DNA of 64,000 bases from Diplonema japonicum. Its lineage: Eukaryota > Euglenozoa > Diplonemea > Diplonemida > Diplonemidae. The translations under genes were made by a program, and so were the position numbers. The notes beneath the pieces were generated by a model, which had not been told where the DNA came from, searched no databases, and worked only from the letters and a program-made list of their open reading frames with translations. Location: contig OZ025670.1 of NCBI GenBank assembly GCA_964019335.1, positions 310,001 through 374,000 of the forward strand, given 5' to 3'. Shown one piece after another: positions 28,623 to 36,833 of the stretch; positions within the stretch are counted from its first letter, which is position 1, and each line of letters begins with the position of its first letter.

Positions 28623-29756
28623 ATGTCTGCCCAAATGATTGAAGTGCCGATGAAGTTCGAGCTTGTAAGGAACGGGGAAGTGGTGGAGACGCGGAGGACG
28701 CGCTTGGTGAACCCGTCGTTCGAGGCGGTGGCGGCAGTGGGGGCTGGATGGTCGAGGGGGAAGAGCACGACGCTGCAGTACGTGGACGACGAGGGGGACC
28801 TTGTGACGATGGACACTGAGGGGGAGTGGTGCGAGTGCATGCGCTTGTGGAGGAGCGGGGTGGCGAACAAGGCCCTCGTGGTTCGTCTGGTGCTCCCCTC
28901 TCTTGAGGGTGGGAAGGGTCGTGGTCCCTGCTGGTGGAGGAAGGCTGCCGAGAGGTGCAGGAGCAGATCCAGGAGCAGGAGCCGATCAGGGAGCAGGAGC
29001 CCTTGCAAGAGGCGCCAGAGTCCCTGCCGAAGGGGGTGGGGCTTCATGATGGAGAGCATCGATGCAGAGGAACCAGAGAAGGCACCAACTGCGTCTCAGG
29101 CTGTTGTGGTGGAGAAGATCCTGAAGAAGCTTCACGGAGAGGACACGATGGTGGCCCTTGCGAGCGGGACTGTTGACGCGAAGGCCCTCGGGTGCAAAGG
29201 GTGGCTTTCTGTGAAGGTTCTGGAGGACGGTGAAGTGGACCTGGACGTGAAGGTTCGGAAGCTGTACAACATGCTGCACCAGAAGGGCCTCGACTCCTTG
29301 CACTCGAAGGATGTTGAGGCTGTGGACTGGTTCACTCTGTGCACGGAGCTGGAGCCTTCTCGGTGTGTCGGTTGGTACAACCTTTCCTGTGCTCTGCTGG
29401 TGCTGCAGGTTCCCCTTCAGAAGGGAGAGGCGGAGAAGGAGCAGGTTGTGTCACAGGCTCTGGAGGCTTTGGAAGGGGCGGTGAAGAACGGCTACAGCAA
29501 GTGGCGCCACATGGCGACCGATCCTGACCTGGAGGAAGTGAGGAAGAACCCCAGGTTCCTTGCCCTCTTCCCCGAGAGGATCAGGGACAGGGTGGCGGCA
29601 CGCCTTTCAGATGATGAGTCGCCTTTCTCCAAATGTGGTCGTGGACAGAGACGTGGACATGGGCACTGGCACGGACACGGACACAAACACGGACACCACG
29701 AAGGTCACGGTTGGGGTGGGATGCATGCCTTGAGAGGATTCATGGGTGGGATGTAC
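28604..29756 (+). repeat. Segmental duplication, left copy
   Basis: This 1153-base block, from the TCCACACAAAACAAACACA leader to the codons for GGMY, matches 35681-36833 with no difference I could see. The two genes diverge immediately after it. Confidence 0.75.
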
Positions 29757-30329
29757 AACTGTGAAGAAAACAAAGAAGCTGAAGTTCACCCTCTTGCCCG
29801 CTTGTTCGGAAAACGGATGGAGAAGGAGGAGGAACAGGTTATGACGCGGGTCAAGTGCAGTGGGTGCGGGTTCATGACAACAGGGCTAACTGCCGATTAC
29901 TGCTGCAAGGCGTGTGCGAAGGGGAAGGGACATGGGAAGAAGTGTGAACAGAAGTCATTTCTCAATATGGAAATGATGGAACCCGAGCCAACAATCCCCG
30001 TGCAATCTGAACCCGTTCTTGAGGTACCTCTTCGTGGGTGGGGGGAGGAGCCCTTGGTTTGTGAATCGGTTTCCGACCCTCTACCTTCTGCCCCTGCTGT
30101 GGACTGCCTCCCAAAAATACCTCTGGAACCTTCTATTCCTTGTTCTGAACCCCAACCTGTCATGATAGAGCAAGCGCCTGTTCCTGTACCTGAACTTGAA
30201 GAGATGGAATACGTAGAGCAGCTATCAGCCCTGCAGGGGATGGGCTTCCCTGTCAACGAAGCACTGCTTGCCGCCCTGAAGGTCAACAACGGCGACCTTG
30301 CGAAGGTTGTGGACATGCTCTTCGCTTAA
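28623..30329 (+). CDS. PB1-RS-TPR-His-rich-Cys module-UBA protein, copy 3
   Basis: 568 residues. PB1 (1-90), RS tract (about 113-130), TPR-like segment (about 155-325, ending DPDLEEVRKNPRFLALFPERI), a His/Gly-rich stretch (GHGHWHGHGHKHGHHEGHG, about 345-365), one Cys/His module (CSGCGFMTTGLTADYCCKAC...HGKKC) and a UBA (about 525-568). The His-rich stretch could bind metal. The first 1.15 kb, including the leader, is the same as in copy 5 as far as I can see by eye. Downstream of the stop is a hairpin and then an eIF1A gene, the same order as copy 5 with its eIF1A. Ubiquitin-receptor role is inferred from domains. Confidence 0.87.
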   Translation: MSAQMIEVPMKFELVRNGEVVETRRTRLVNPSFEAVAAVGAGWSRGKSTTLQYVDDEGDLVTMDTEGEWCECMRLWRSGVANKALVVRLVLPSLEGGKGRGPCWWRKAAERCRSRSRSRSRSGSRSPCKRRQSPCRRGWGFMMESIDAEEPEKAPTASQAVVVEKILKKLHGEDTMVALASGTVDAKALGCKGWLSVKVLEDGEVDLDVKVRKLYNMLHQKGLDSLHSKDVEAVDWFTLCTELEPSRCVGWYNLSCALLVLQVPLQKGEAEKEQVVSQALEALEGAVKNGYSKWRHMATDPDLEEVRKNPRFLALFPERIRDRVAARLSDDESPFSKCGRGQRRGHGHWHGHGHKHGHHEGHGWGGMHALRGFMGGMYNCEENKEAEVHPLARLFGKRMEKEEEQVMTRVKCSGCGFMTTGLTADYCCKACAKGKGHGKKCEQKSFLNMEMMEPEPTIPVQSEPVLEVPLRGWGEEPLVCESVSDPLPSAPAVDCLPKIPLEPSIPCSEPQPVMIEQAPVPVPELEEMEYVEQLSALQGMGFPVNEALLAALKVNNGDLAKVVDMLFA

Positions 30330-30690
30330 GTTATCGCTTTCAACTTCTTCCGTTCTAGCTCTCAGACGCGTAGGGATGATGTGGTATAGGGGAAAATATA
30401 CCACGTTTCCACGTTTTAAACTCCATCGGTATTACCGTCCGTTTCTTTAACGCTGCTACTATTTATAATTTGCTGGCACTCTGGTTTTGGGATCCCATAC
30501 TTCTTTTTTTTCAGGCATCCTGACATACGGCAGGTAAATGTCTCTTTTTCTTTTCTTTTCTTCTCTTTATCTTGCCTCAACCTCTCTCTCTCTCTAGCCG
30601 TTTTTTTGTTTTTTTTGTCTTTCTTATTGCAACCCTAACACCTGCATATACAACAAAAACAAACACCACCACAGCTTCCGATCAAGAAAA
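30330..30690. other. Intergenic with hairpin
   Basis: Spacer between PB1/UBA copy 3 and the first eIF1A gene. Contains the GTGGTATA/TATACCAC hairpin and a pyrimidine-rich tract. No protein gene is seen. Confidence 0.45.
30381..30404. terminator. Perfect 8-bp hairpin downstream of PB1/UBA copy 3
   Basis: GTGGTATA, loop GGGGAAAA, TATACCAC, about 50 bases after the stop codon. The position suits a 3' processing or stability element. It is not found after copy 5, so any role is uncertain, and calling it a terminator is only a positional guess. Confidence 0.25.
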
Positions 30691-31213
30691 ATGCCGAAGA
30701 ACAAAGGAAAGGGAGGAAAGAACAGGAAGAGGGGCACGAACAAGAACGAGCCTGAGAAGCGAGACCTGAACCTGAAGGAGGAAGGGCAGGAGTACGGGCA
30801 GGTGATCAAGATGCTCGGAAACGGGAGGCTGGAGGTGTACTGCTTCGATGGGACGAGGAGGCTGGGAGTGATCTGCGGGAAGATGAGGAAGAAGAGTTGG
30901 GTGAGCAACGGGGACATTGTGCTGGTGGGGCTGAGGGACTTCCAGGACAGCAAGTGTGACGTGATCATGAAGTACCTTCCTGACGAGGCGAAGCGTCTGC
31001 AGAAGATGAAGGAGATCCCGGAGCATGTGAAGCAGAACGAGGACGAGGACACGAGGCCGGGTGACGACAACATCGTCTTCGAGCATGGCTCTGACGACTC
31101 GGACGATGACGAGTACCAGCCGCAGGGCAACGCACGCTACCAGCCCGGCGACTCCGATGAGGAGTCAGGCGAGCTCGAAGACTTCAACGTCGATGACATC
31201 TAGAGAGCCCTGG
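30673..31213 (+). repeat. eIF1A duplication, left copy
   Basis: The 541-base block from AGCTTCCGATCAAGAAAA through the stop to TAGAGAGCCCTGG matches 37837-38377. Flanks on both sides differ. Confidence 0.8.
30691..31203 (+). CDS. EIF1A: Translation initiation factor eIF1A, copy 1
   Basis: 170 residues. Basic N-terminal tail ([15 protein letters not shown]), OB fold (about 25-95, with [21 protein letters not shown] and [13 protein letters not shown]), helical subdomain and an acidic C-terminal tail ending NVDDI, the eIF5B-binding end typical of eIF1A. It promotes scanning and start-codon selection in the 43S complex in the cytoplasm. The length is normal. The protein, and as far as I can see the DNA, is the same as the second gene at 37855. 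It follows the PB1/UBA copy 3 gene in the same orientation. Confidence 0.95.
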   Translation: MPKNKGKGGKNRKRGTNKNEPEKRDLNLKEEGQEYGQVIKMLGNGRLEVYCFDGTRRLGVICGKMRKKSWVSNGDIVLVGLRDFQDSKCDVIMKYLPDEAKRLQKMKEIPEHVKQNEDEDTRPGDDNIVFEHGSDDSDDDEYQPQGNARYQPGDSDEESGELEDFNVDDI

Positions 31214-31750
31214 GGGGCCTGAGAAGGGTGGGGAGGATGGAGCAAGATAGGTGTCAAGTAGAAGAGACTGTAACGGCAGTATCAGCAGTACACAACACAT
31301 CACAGCGATTACGGAATGGGAACACACAATTTACTTGAACCCACTAAAGACGTGTTTATCAATTTTCTTGTTAGGTTCTTTGCCCCCACAGGCGGCAACC
31401 TGTGAGACTGGGCAGGAGAGCGAGACAGGTCAATCAACTTTCTCGCCCTTCGCTGGTCCTTGCCAGCAACCCTTCCAAGCGAGCACGTCCACAGTGAACA
31501 GAAAATAGAGGGTGTTGTTCCCGACAAGCAACCGAGAAGAAAGATTAGAAAAAAAAAAGAATTTAAAAAAAAAAAAGATTTAACAAAAAAAAAAACGTTT
31601 TCATCTTAATATGTATTGGAGGGAGGAGCCCCCCCAAGAAAAAAAGAGAAAGCCTACCCCCCCCCCCCCCCACCCGTCCACCTGTTATTTTCTGTTTTTT
31701 TTTTCCCATTCATATTAGTATCTGAGTGTTTTTGAAAGGGGGTGGAGGAG
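31204..31750. other. Intergenic
   Basis: First half of normal complexity (an ACCTGT/ACAGGT hairpin near 31398-31430), second half A and C runs. A short open frame at 31251-31508 has no family signature and I do not call it a gene. A TATTAG acceptor near 31720 precedes the next gene. Confidence 0.4.
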
Positions 31751-32464
31751 ATGGACGAAGAAAGCTCCCCAGGACCTCCTCCGGCACAAGGTTTATGCAG
31801 GGACTTGGAGTTATTCGTGGCGACCCCAGATGACCTGGTGTGTGAAATAGGAGGTGGTGTGATTATTGAACCTGTTGTGATAGATGTAGAAGGGTGCAGG
31901 CATGTGTTCTGTAAGGGGTGCATGGCTGCCTGGTCGGGTACGTGCCCTCTGTGTAAGACGCCTTATAGCAGCGAGAACCTAACGGCGTCGGTGGCTCACA
32001 AGCTGAGGGCGTTGGAGCTGACTGCGAAGTGCGACCACAAGAACAAAGGTTGTTCATGGGAAGGGAAACTAGCATTCCTTCACGACCACCTGCAGGAATG
32101 CCTTCACACCACAAAGGTGGAGTGCTACTATTGGATGTACGGGTGCTCCTACACGGGAACTGCTGAGGAACGAGAGCACCACCTCCTCGATCAAGCGCAA
32201 GAACACCTCCAACTTCTCTGCCAACGTCTTGAAGCCTATGGTGACAATGGTGAGTTCCCTGTCACTCCTGAAACCGATGCTGTAATTAAACACTCAGGAG
32301 GGCTTACTGATGACCAGTGTGACTTGTTTCGTGTGTCTGTCTCGCAGAGCCTTTCCCCTGTAGATATCTCGTCTAGGTTTCGGGAGCTTTACCCCACGCA
32401 GGCCTGGTCGGTGATGAAGTGCCTCCGTTCTGGTTGCGACCAACACGTTGAATCCTTGGTGTGA
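31751..32464 (+). CDS. RING-like/TRAF-type zinc-finger protein
   Basis: 237 residues. Residues about 35-75 are a RING-like finger (VIIEPVVID, GCRHVFCKGCMAAWSGTCPLC) whose first position has a single Cys (VCEIGGG) instead of C-x2-C, so zinc binding there is altered or U-box-like. Two TRAF-type zinc fingers follow (CDHKNKGCSWEG...H...H...C and CYYWMYGCSYTG...H...H). The C-terminal third is helical. RING-TRAF proteins are usually E3 ubiquitin ligases or adaptors. Its place among ubiquitin-binding UBA genes is suggestive, but no direct link is visible. ATG 31751 is used because the frame's earlier codon is GTG. Confidence 0.8.
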   Translation: MDEESSPGPPPAQGLCRDLELFVATPDDLVCEIGGGVIIEPVVIDVEGCRHVFCKGCMAAWSGTCPLCKTPYSSENLTASVAHKLRALELTAKCDHKNKGCSWEGKLAFLHDHLQECLHTTKVECYYWMYGCSYTGTAEEREHHLLDQAQEHLQLLCQRLEAYGDNGEFPVTPETDAVIKHSGGLTDDQCDLFRVSVSQSLSPVDISSRFRELYPTQAWSVMKCLRSGCDQHVESLV

Positions 32465-32486
32465 TTTTTTTTTTTTTTTTTTTTTT

Positions 32487-32662
32487 TGAACTTCTTTTTA
32501 AACTCCATTAGGGCTTCGTCGAAATCGCTTACAGGCATCATCTCTGGACTCTCATCTCCAACAAGCTTTAGAGGTTTTTTTTTTTTTTTTTTTGTTTTTT
32601 TTTTGCAAACACATCGTAAAGCAACTTGAACATAGTTGGGTGGTTGGGGTTTTCCTTTGAAG
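32487..32662 (-). pseudogene. Possible antisense gene fragment
   Basis: On the - strand, bases 32662-32613 encode TSKENPNHPTMFKLLYD and bases 32565-32487 encode LVGDESPEMMPVSDFDEALM then EFKKKF. A 47-base GTGTTT...CTAAAG intron (32612-32566), A-rich as in the sense-strand genes, would join them in frame. No start codon or domain is recognised and the frame then runs into a long A run. It would be tail-to-tail with the RING/TRAF gene. It may be a decayed gene. Confidence 0.3.
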
Positions 32663-33021
32663 TGGGGGGGGGGGGGGGGGGGGTGCCTTAGCTTACGGGC
32701 GAAAGAACAAAAAAAAAAAGATGTCATGGCATGCCGTGGGGTCATCTAGCAACCTTTTAAGCTCACACCGTGCGTATTCTTTTTTAAATCATTTTTCTAA
32801 CTGGCGCCTGTAGGTTGTATTGGACACTAAGATTTTCTTTTTTTTTTTAACAGGATGGAAATGAATGCTCTGTTCTTATTTTTTTTAATTACTTAAACTT
32901 CCGTTTACCCCCTTTTTTTTTTCTTTTTCCAACTGCTTTTAGCTAATTTTTTTTTGTATTTAACAAGTATCTGCTCAGTTCTTGTAAGAACAAAAAGAAT
33001 AGTAGTGGTAGCATGCAGTAC

Positions 33022-33276
33022 TTATCCCAGGATTTGTACCGTGTGCACAGGCTCCGGACCCGTTAGTGACCCATCAGAAATCGCAATATGACGAGCTAAA
33101 AAAATTTCCAATTGCTTTTCAAGGGCTAGAATGGATTTATTTGCGTCTGGGGCCCGATGTGTGACATATGGATTTTCTAGAAAAAAGATTTCAGTGAGCC
33201 TTTGGACATTTTTTTTGATTTTCTCTTGTGTGACTCTCGGGGTTTCCCTGGAGTAACCACTATGGACAAGGCCGGG
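33022..33276 (-). pseudogene. Possible antisense reading frame
   Basis: An 84-codon frame on the - strand without a start codon. It reads as ordinary helical protein (RVTQEKIKKNVQRLTEIFF, ANKSILALEKQLEIFLARHI) and ends in TAA. A 49-codon frame on the + strand overlaps it, so the coding strand is uncertain. No family is recognised. Confidence 0.25.
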
Positions 33277-33403
33277 TCACTTAACGGATCCGAAGCGTAA
33301 GTACCAACTCTTTTTTAAAAGTGCTTTTGTTTCTTGCTTTAATTGGAAACCATACACAGCTGTTCCTTTCCACACCACACACACACACACACACACTATC
33401 ACA

Positions 33404-35248
33404 ATGTCTGCCCAAATGATTGAAGTGCCGATGAAGTTCGAGCTTGTAAGGAACGGGGAAGTGGTGGAGACGCGGAGGACGCGCCTGGTGAACCCGTCGT
33501 TTGAGGCGGTGGCGGCAGTGGGGGCTGGATGGTCGAGGGGGAAGAGCACGACGCTGCAGTACGTGGACGACGAGGGGGACCTTGTGACGATGGACACTGA
33601 GGGGGAGTGGTGCGAGTGCATGCGCTTGTGGAGAGGAGAAGGGACGCTGAAGGTCCGTCTGGTGCTCCCCTCTCTTGAGGGTGGGAAGGGTCGTGGTCCC
33701 TGCTGGTGGAGGAAGGCTGCCGAGAGGTGCAGGAGCAGATCCAGGAGCAGGAGCCGATCAGGGAGCAGGAGCCCTTGCAAGAGGCGCCAGAGTCCCTGCC
33801 GAAGGGGGTGGGGCTTCATGATGGAGAGCATCGATGCAGAGGAACCAGAGAAGGCACCAACTGCGTCTCAGGCTGTTGTGGTGGAGAAGATCCTGAAGAA
33901 GCTTCACGGAGAGGACACGATGGTGGCCCTTGCGAGCGGGACTGTTGACGCGAAGGCCCTCGGGTGCAAAGGGTGGCTTTCTGTGAAGGTTCTGGAGGAC
34001 GGTGAAGTGGACCTGGACGTGAAGGTTCGGAAGCTGTACAACATGCTGCACCAGAAGGGCCTCGACTCCTTGCACTCGAAGGATGTTGAGGCTGTGGACT
34101 GGTTCACTCTGTGCACGGAGCTGGAGCCTTCTCGGTGTGTCGGTTGGTACAACCTTTCCTGTGCTCTGCTGGTGCTGCAGGTTCCCCTTCAGAAGGGAGA
34201 GGCGGAGAAGGAGCAGGTTGTGTCACAGGCTCTGGAGGCTTTGGAAGGGGCGGTGAAGAACGGCTACAGCAAGTGGCGCCACATGGCGACCGATCCTGAC
34301 CTGGAGGAAGTGAGGAAGAACCCCAGGTTCCTTGCCCTCTTCCCCGAGAGGATCAGGGACAGGGTGGCGGCACGCCTTTCAGATGATGAGTCGCCTTTCT
34401 CTAGACATGCCCGGGTCAGCCACGGTGGGTGGGGTGGCATGGGCGCCTTAAAACGATTCCTTGGTGCGATGCACCACCCTCCTCTTGGGCATGTACACTA
34501 CCACCAACAGTCCCCGATTTTCGTAGCAGGAGAGCAATGCAAGGGGTGTGACTACATGACGACTGGTGTGGCACCTGAGCACTGCTGCTGGGCTTGCACG
34601 CAGGGAGCTGTGAACCACGGCCCATTGTGCGCTAAGCAGAAGAAAGTCGTGGTTGTGGAGGAAGAGAAGGCTATCGTGGAACAAATTCAAGAGCAATGCA
34701 GAGGGTGTGGGTCTTCGCTCCCTGAGGGGGTGGCTGGAATGTGTTGCAAGCAGTGTGTGAAGCACAATGGTGAACGCCACGGAGCCCGTTGCTGTTTGTA
34801 CCCCAAGGAGAAGAAGCAGAAGGGAATTTTAACGGGAGTTAAGTGCAAAAATGACTGCAGGTTCGAAGTGACGGGGCTTGCTAACGGGTACTGCTGCAAA
34901 GCGTGTGCGAAGGGGAAGGGTCATTCGAAGAAGTGCGAACAGAAGCCATTTCCATCCCTCGATATTGAAAAATTAAAACCCATACTTGAACCTCTCCTCG
35001 AGATTGTCCCTGCATCATCACCTGTGACCTCCGATCACTCTGTGGTGGAGGAACCAGCAGAACCAGAAATGTCGGAACCAGAGCCAGTCCCCGTGGAGGT
35101 GTCAGTACCAGCGCCTGCAGAAATTGAGTACGCACTGCAAATTAAAGCCCTACAAGGGATGGGCTTCCCTGTTAACGAAGCGCTGCTTTCCGCCCTGAAG
35201 GTCAACAACGGTGACCTTGCGAAGGTTGTGGACATGCTCTTTGCATAA
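33404..35248 (+). CDS. PB1-RS-TPR-three Cys modules-UBA protein, copy 4
   Basis: 614 residues. PB1 (1-90), RS tract, TPR-like segment, then three Cys/His modules (about 380-415 CKGCDYMTTGVAPEHCCWAC, about 430-465 CRGCGSSLPEGVAGMCCKQC and about 475-515 CKNDCRFEVTGLANGYCCKAC), each ending H-x3-C or a close variant, and a UBA at about 570-614. The gene is a mosaic: the loop after the PB1 core reads RGEGTLKVRLV as in copy 1, while the RS and linker part (SPCKRRQSPCRRGWGFMMES) matches copies 3 and 5. Similarity to copies 3 and 5 ends abruptly near base 34402 (GCCTTTCTC). It lacks the His-rich stretch. Its leader is a CA repeat rather than the ACACAAAACAAACACA leader. Confidence 0.87.
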   Translation: MSAQMIEVPMKFELVRNGEVVETRRTRLVNPSFEAVAAVGAGWSRGKSTTLQYVDDEGDLVTMDTEGEWCECMRLWRGEGTLKVRLVLPSLEGGKGRGPCWWRKAAERCRSRSRSRSRSGSRSPCKRRQSPCRRGWGFMMESIDAEEPEKAPTASQAVVVEKILKKLHGEDTMVALASGTVDAKALGCKGWLSVKVLEDGEVDLDVKVRKLYNMLHQKGLDSLHSKDVEAVDWFTLCTELEPSRCVGWYNLSCALLVLQVPLQKGEAEKEQVVSQALEALEGAVKNGYSKWRHMATDPDLEEVRKNPRFLALFPERIRDRVAARLSDDESPFSRHARVSHGGWGGMGALKRFLGAMHHPPLGHVHYHQQSPIFVAGEQCKGCDYMTTGVAPEHCCWACTQGAVNHGPLCAKQKKVVVVEEEKAIVEQIQEQCRGCGSSLPEGVAGMCCKQCVKHNGERHGARCCLYPKEKKQKGILTGVKCKNDCRFEVTGLANGYCCKACAKGKGHSKKCEQKPFPSLDIEKLKPILEPLLEIVPASSPVTSDHSVVEEPAEPEMSEPEPVPVEVSVPAPAEIEYALQIKALQGMGFPVNEALLSALKVNNGDLAKVVDMLFA

Positions 35249-35699
35249 ATTAGTAGGTCGAAATGCTCGTGCTAGTTTTTTTTTATTTTCCCCCCCCTTT
35301 GATTCCATCTAGCCTAATTCCACTGTTTTCATATTCTACAATCTTTTTTCTTATTTTTTATTACTACAATTGACTTGTCTTTCAAAAAAGAAATGTTTTT
35401 TTTTTTCTTACCTTATGCAACTTGTGCCGAGCAACAGAAAAATAAAATAAAAAACTTTAGCAGCTTTTTCTAAATTTATTTTTTTTACTCGTGCGAAACA
35501 AAACAAGAAAGACATAAGTCATAAAGGATTTTTTTCTTGAGTCTCACTTGCCAACGTGGGTTTCTGTGATTAGTATTTCATTTCAGTTCACTTGGTTCCC
35601 GTTCTGGTTTATCTATCTTTGAAGTAGCGTGATATATTCCGAACCACCTTTATTCCGCAAAAATGACCACCACAGCTATATCCACACAAAACAAACACA
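35249..35699. other. Intergenic with dispersed element copy 1
   Basis: AT-rich spacer holding the first copy of a bipartite non-coding element (35409-35522, listed separately). No gene is seen. Confidence 0.45.
35409..35522 (+). repeat. Dispersed bipartite non-coding element, copy 1
   Basis: Block 1 TACCTTATGCAACTTGTGCC then GAGCA; block 2 CTCGTGCGAA then AAGAAAGACATAAGTCATAA. A second copy lies at 58353-58431 with the same two blocks in the same order and orientation but a shorter AT-rich spacer. It could be a small RNA gene or a decayed mobile element. Confidence 0.6.
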
Positions 35700-36833
35700 A
35701 TGTCTGCCCAAATGATTGAAGTGCCGATGAAGTTCGAGCTTGTAAGGAACGGGGAAGTGGTGGAGACGCGGAGGACGCGCTTGGTGAACCCGTCGTTCGA
35801 GGCGGTGGCGGCAGTGGGGGCTGGATGGTCGAGGGGGAAGAGCACGACGCTGCAGTACGTGGACGACGAGGGGGACCTTGTGACGATGGACACTGAGGGG
35901 GAGTGGTGCGAGTGCATGCGCTTGTGGAGGAGCGGGGTGGCGAACAAGGCCCTCGTGGTTCGTCTGGTGCTCCCCTCTCTTGAGGGTGGGAAGGGTCGTG
36001 GTCCCTGCTGGTGGAGGAAGGCTGCCGAGAGGTGCAGGAGCAGATCCAGGAGCAGGAGCCGATCAGGGAGCAGGAGCCCTTGCAAGAGGCGCCAGAGTCC
36101 CTGCCGAAGGGGGTGGGGCTTCATGATGGAGAGCATCGATGCAGAGGAACCAGAGAAGGCACCAACTGCGTCTCAGGCTGTTGTGGTGGAGAAGATCCTG
36201 AAGAAGCTTCACGGAGAGGACACGATGGTGGCCCTTGCGAGCGGGACTGTTGACGCGAAGGCCCTCGGGTGCAAAGGGTGGCTTTCTGTGAAGGTTCTGG
36301 AGGACGGTGAAGTGGACCTGGACGTGAAGGTTCGGAAGCTGTACAACATGCTGCACCAGAAGGGCCTCGACTCCTTGCACTCGAAGGATGTTGAGGCTGT
36401 GGACTGGTTCACTCTGTGCACGGAGCTGGAGCCTTCTCGGTGTGTCGGTTGGTACAACCTTTCCTGTGCTCTGCTGGTGCTGCAGGTTCCCCTTCAGAAG
36501 GGAGAGGCGGAGAAGGAGCAGGTTGTGTCACAGGCTCTGGAGGCTTTGGAAGGGGCGGTGAAGAACGGCTACAGCAAGTGGCGCCACATGGCGACCGATC
36601 CTGACCTGGAGGAAGTGAGGAAGAACCCCAGGTTCCTTGCCCTCTTCCCCGAGAGGATCAGGGACAGGGTGGCGGCACGCCTTTCAGATGATGAGTCGCC
36701 TTTCTCCAAATGTGGTCGTGGACAGAGACGTGGACATGGGCACTGGCACGGACACGGACACAAACACGGACACCACGAAGGTCACGGTTGGGGTGGGATG
36801 CATGCCTTGAGAGGATTCATGGGTGGGATGTAC
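35681..36833 (+). repeat. Segmental duplication, right copy
   Basis: Same block as 28604-29756, 1153 bases, no difference seen by eye. Confidence 0.75.

Larger units (their letters stand above)
32465..33403. other. Intergenic with possible antisense coding remnants
   Basis: 939 bases. Contains long T and G runs and two stretches that read like protein on the - strand (32487-32662 and 33022-33276, listed separately). Ends in a (CA)n repeat of about 12 units just before PB1/UBA copy 4. Confidence 0.45.

Noticed and set aside
31251-31508. 85-codon frame downstream of eIF1A copy 1
   Set aside because: No signal peptide, domain or acceptor pattern; overlapping frames are open on the other strand too.
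33366-33395. (CA)n repeat before PB1/UBA copy 4 as a CRISPR-like or regulatory array
   Set aside because: It is a simple dinucleotide repeat that replaces the usual CA-rich leader; no spacers are present.
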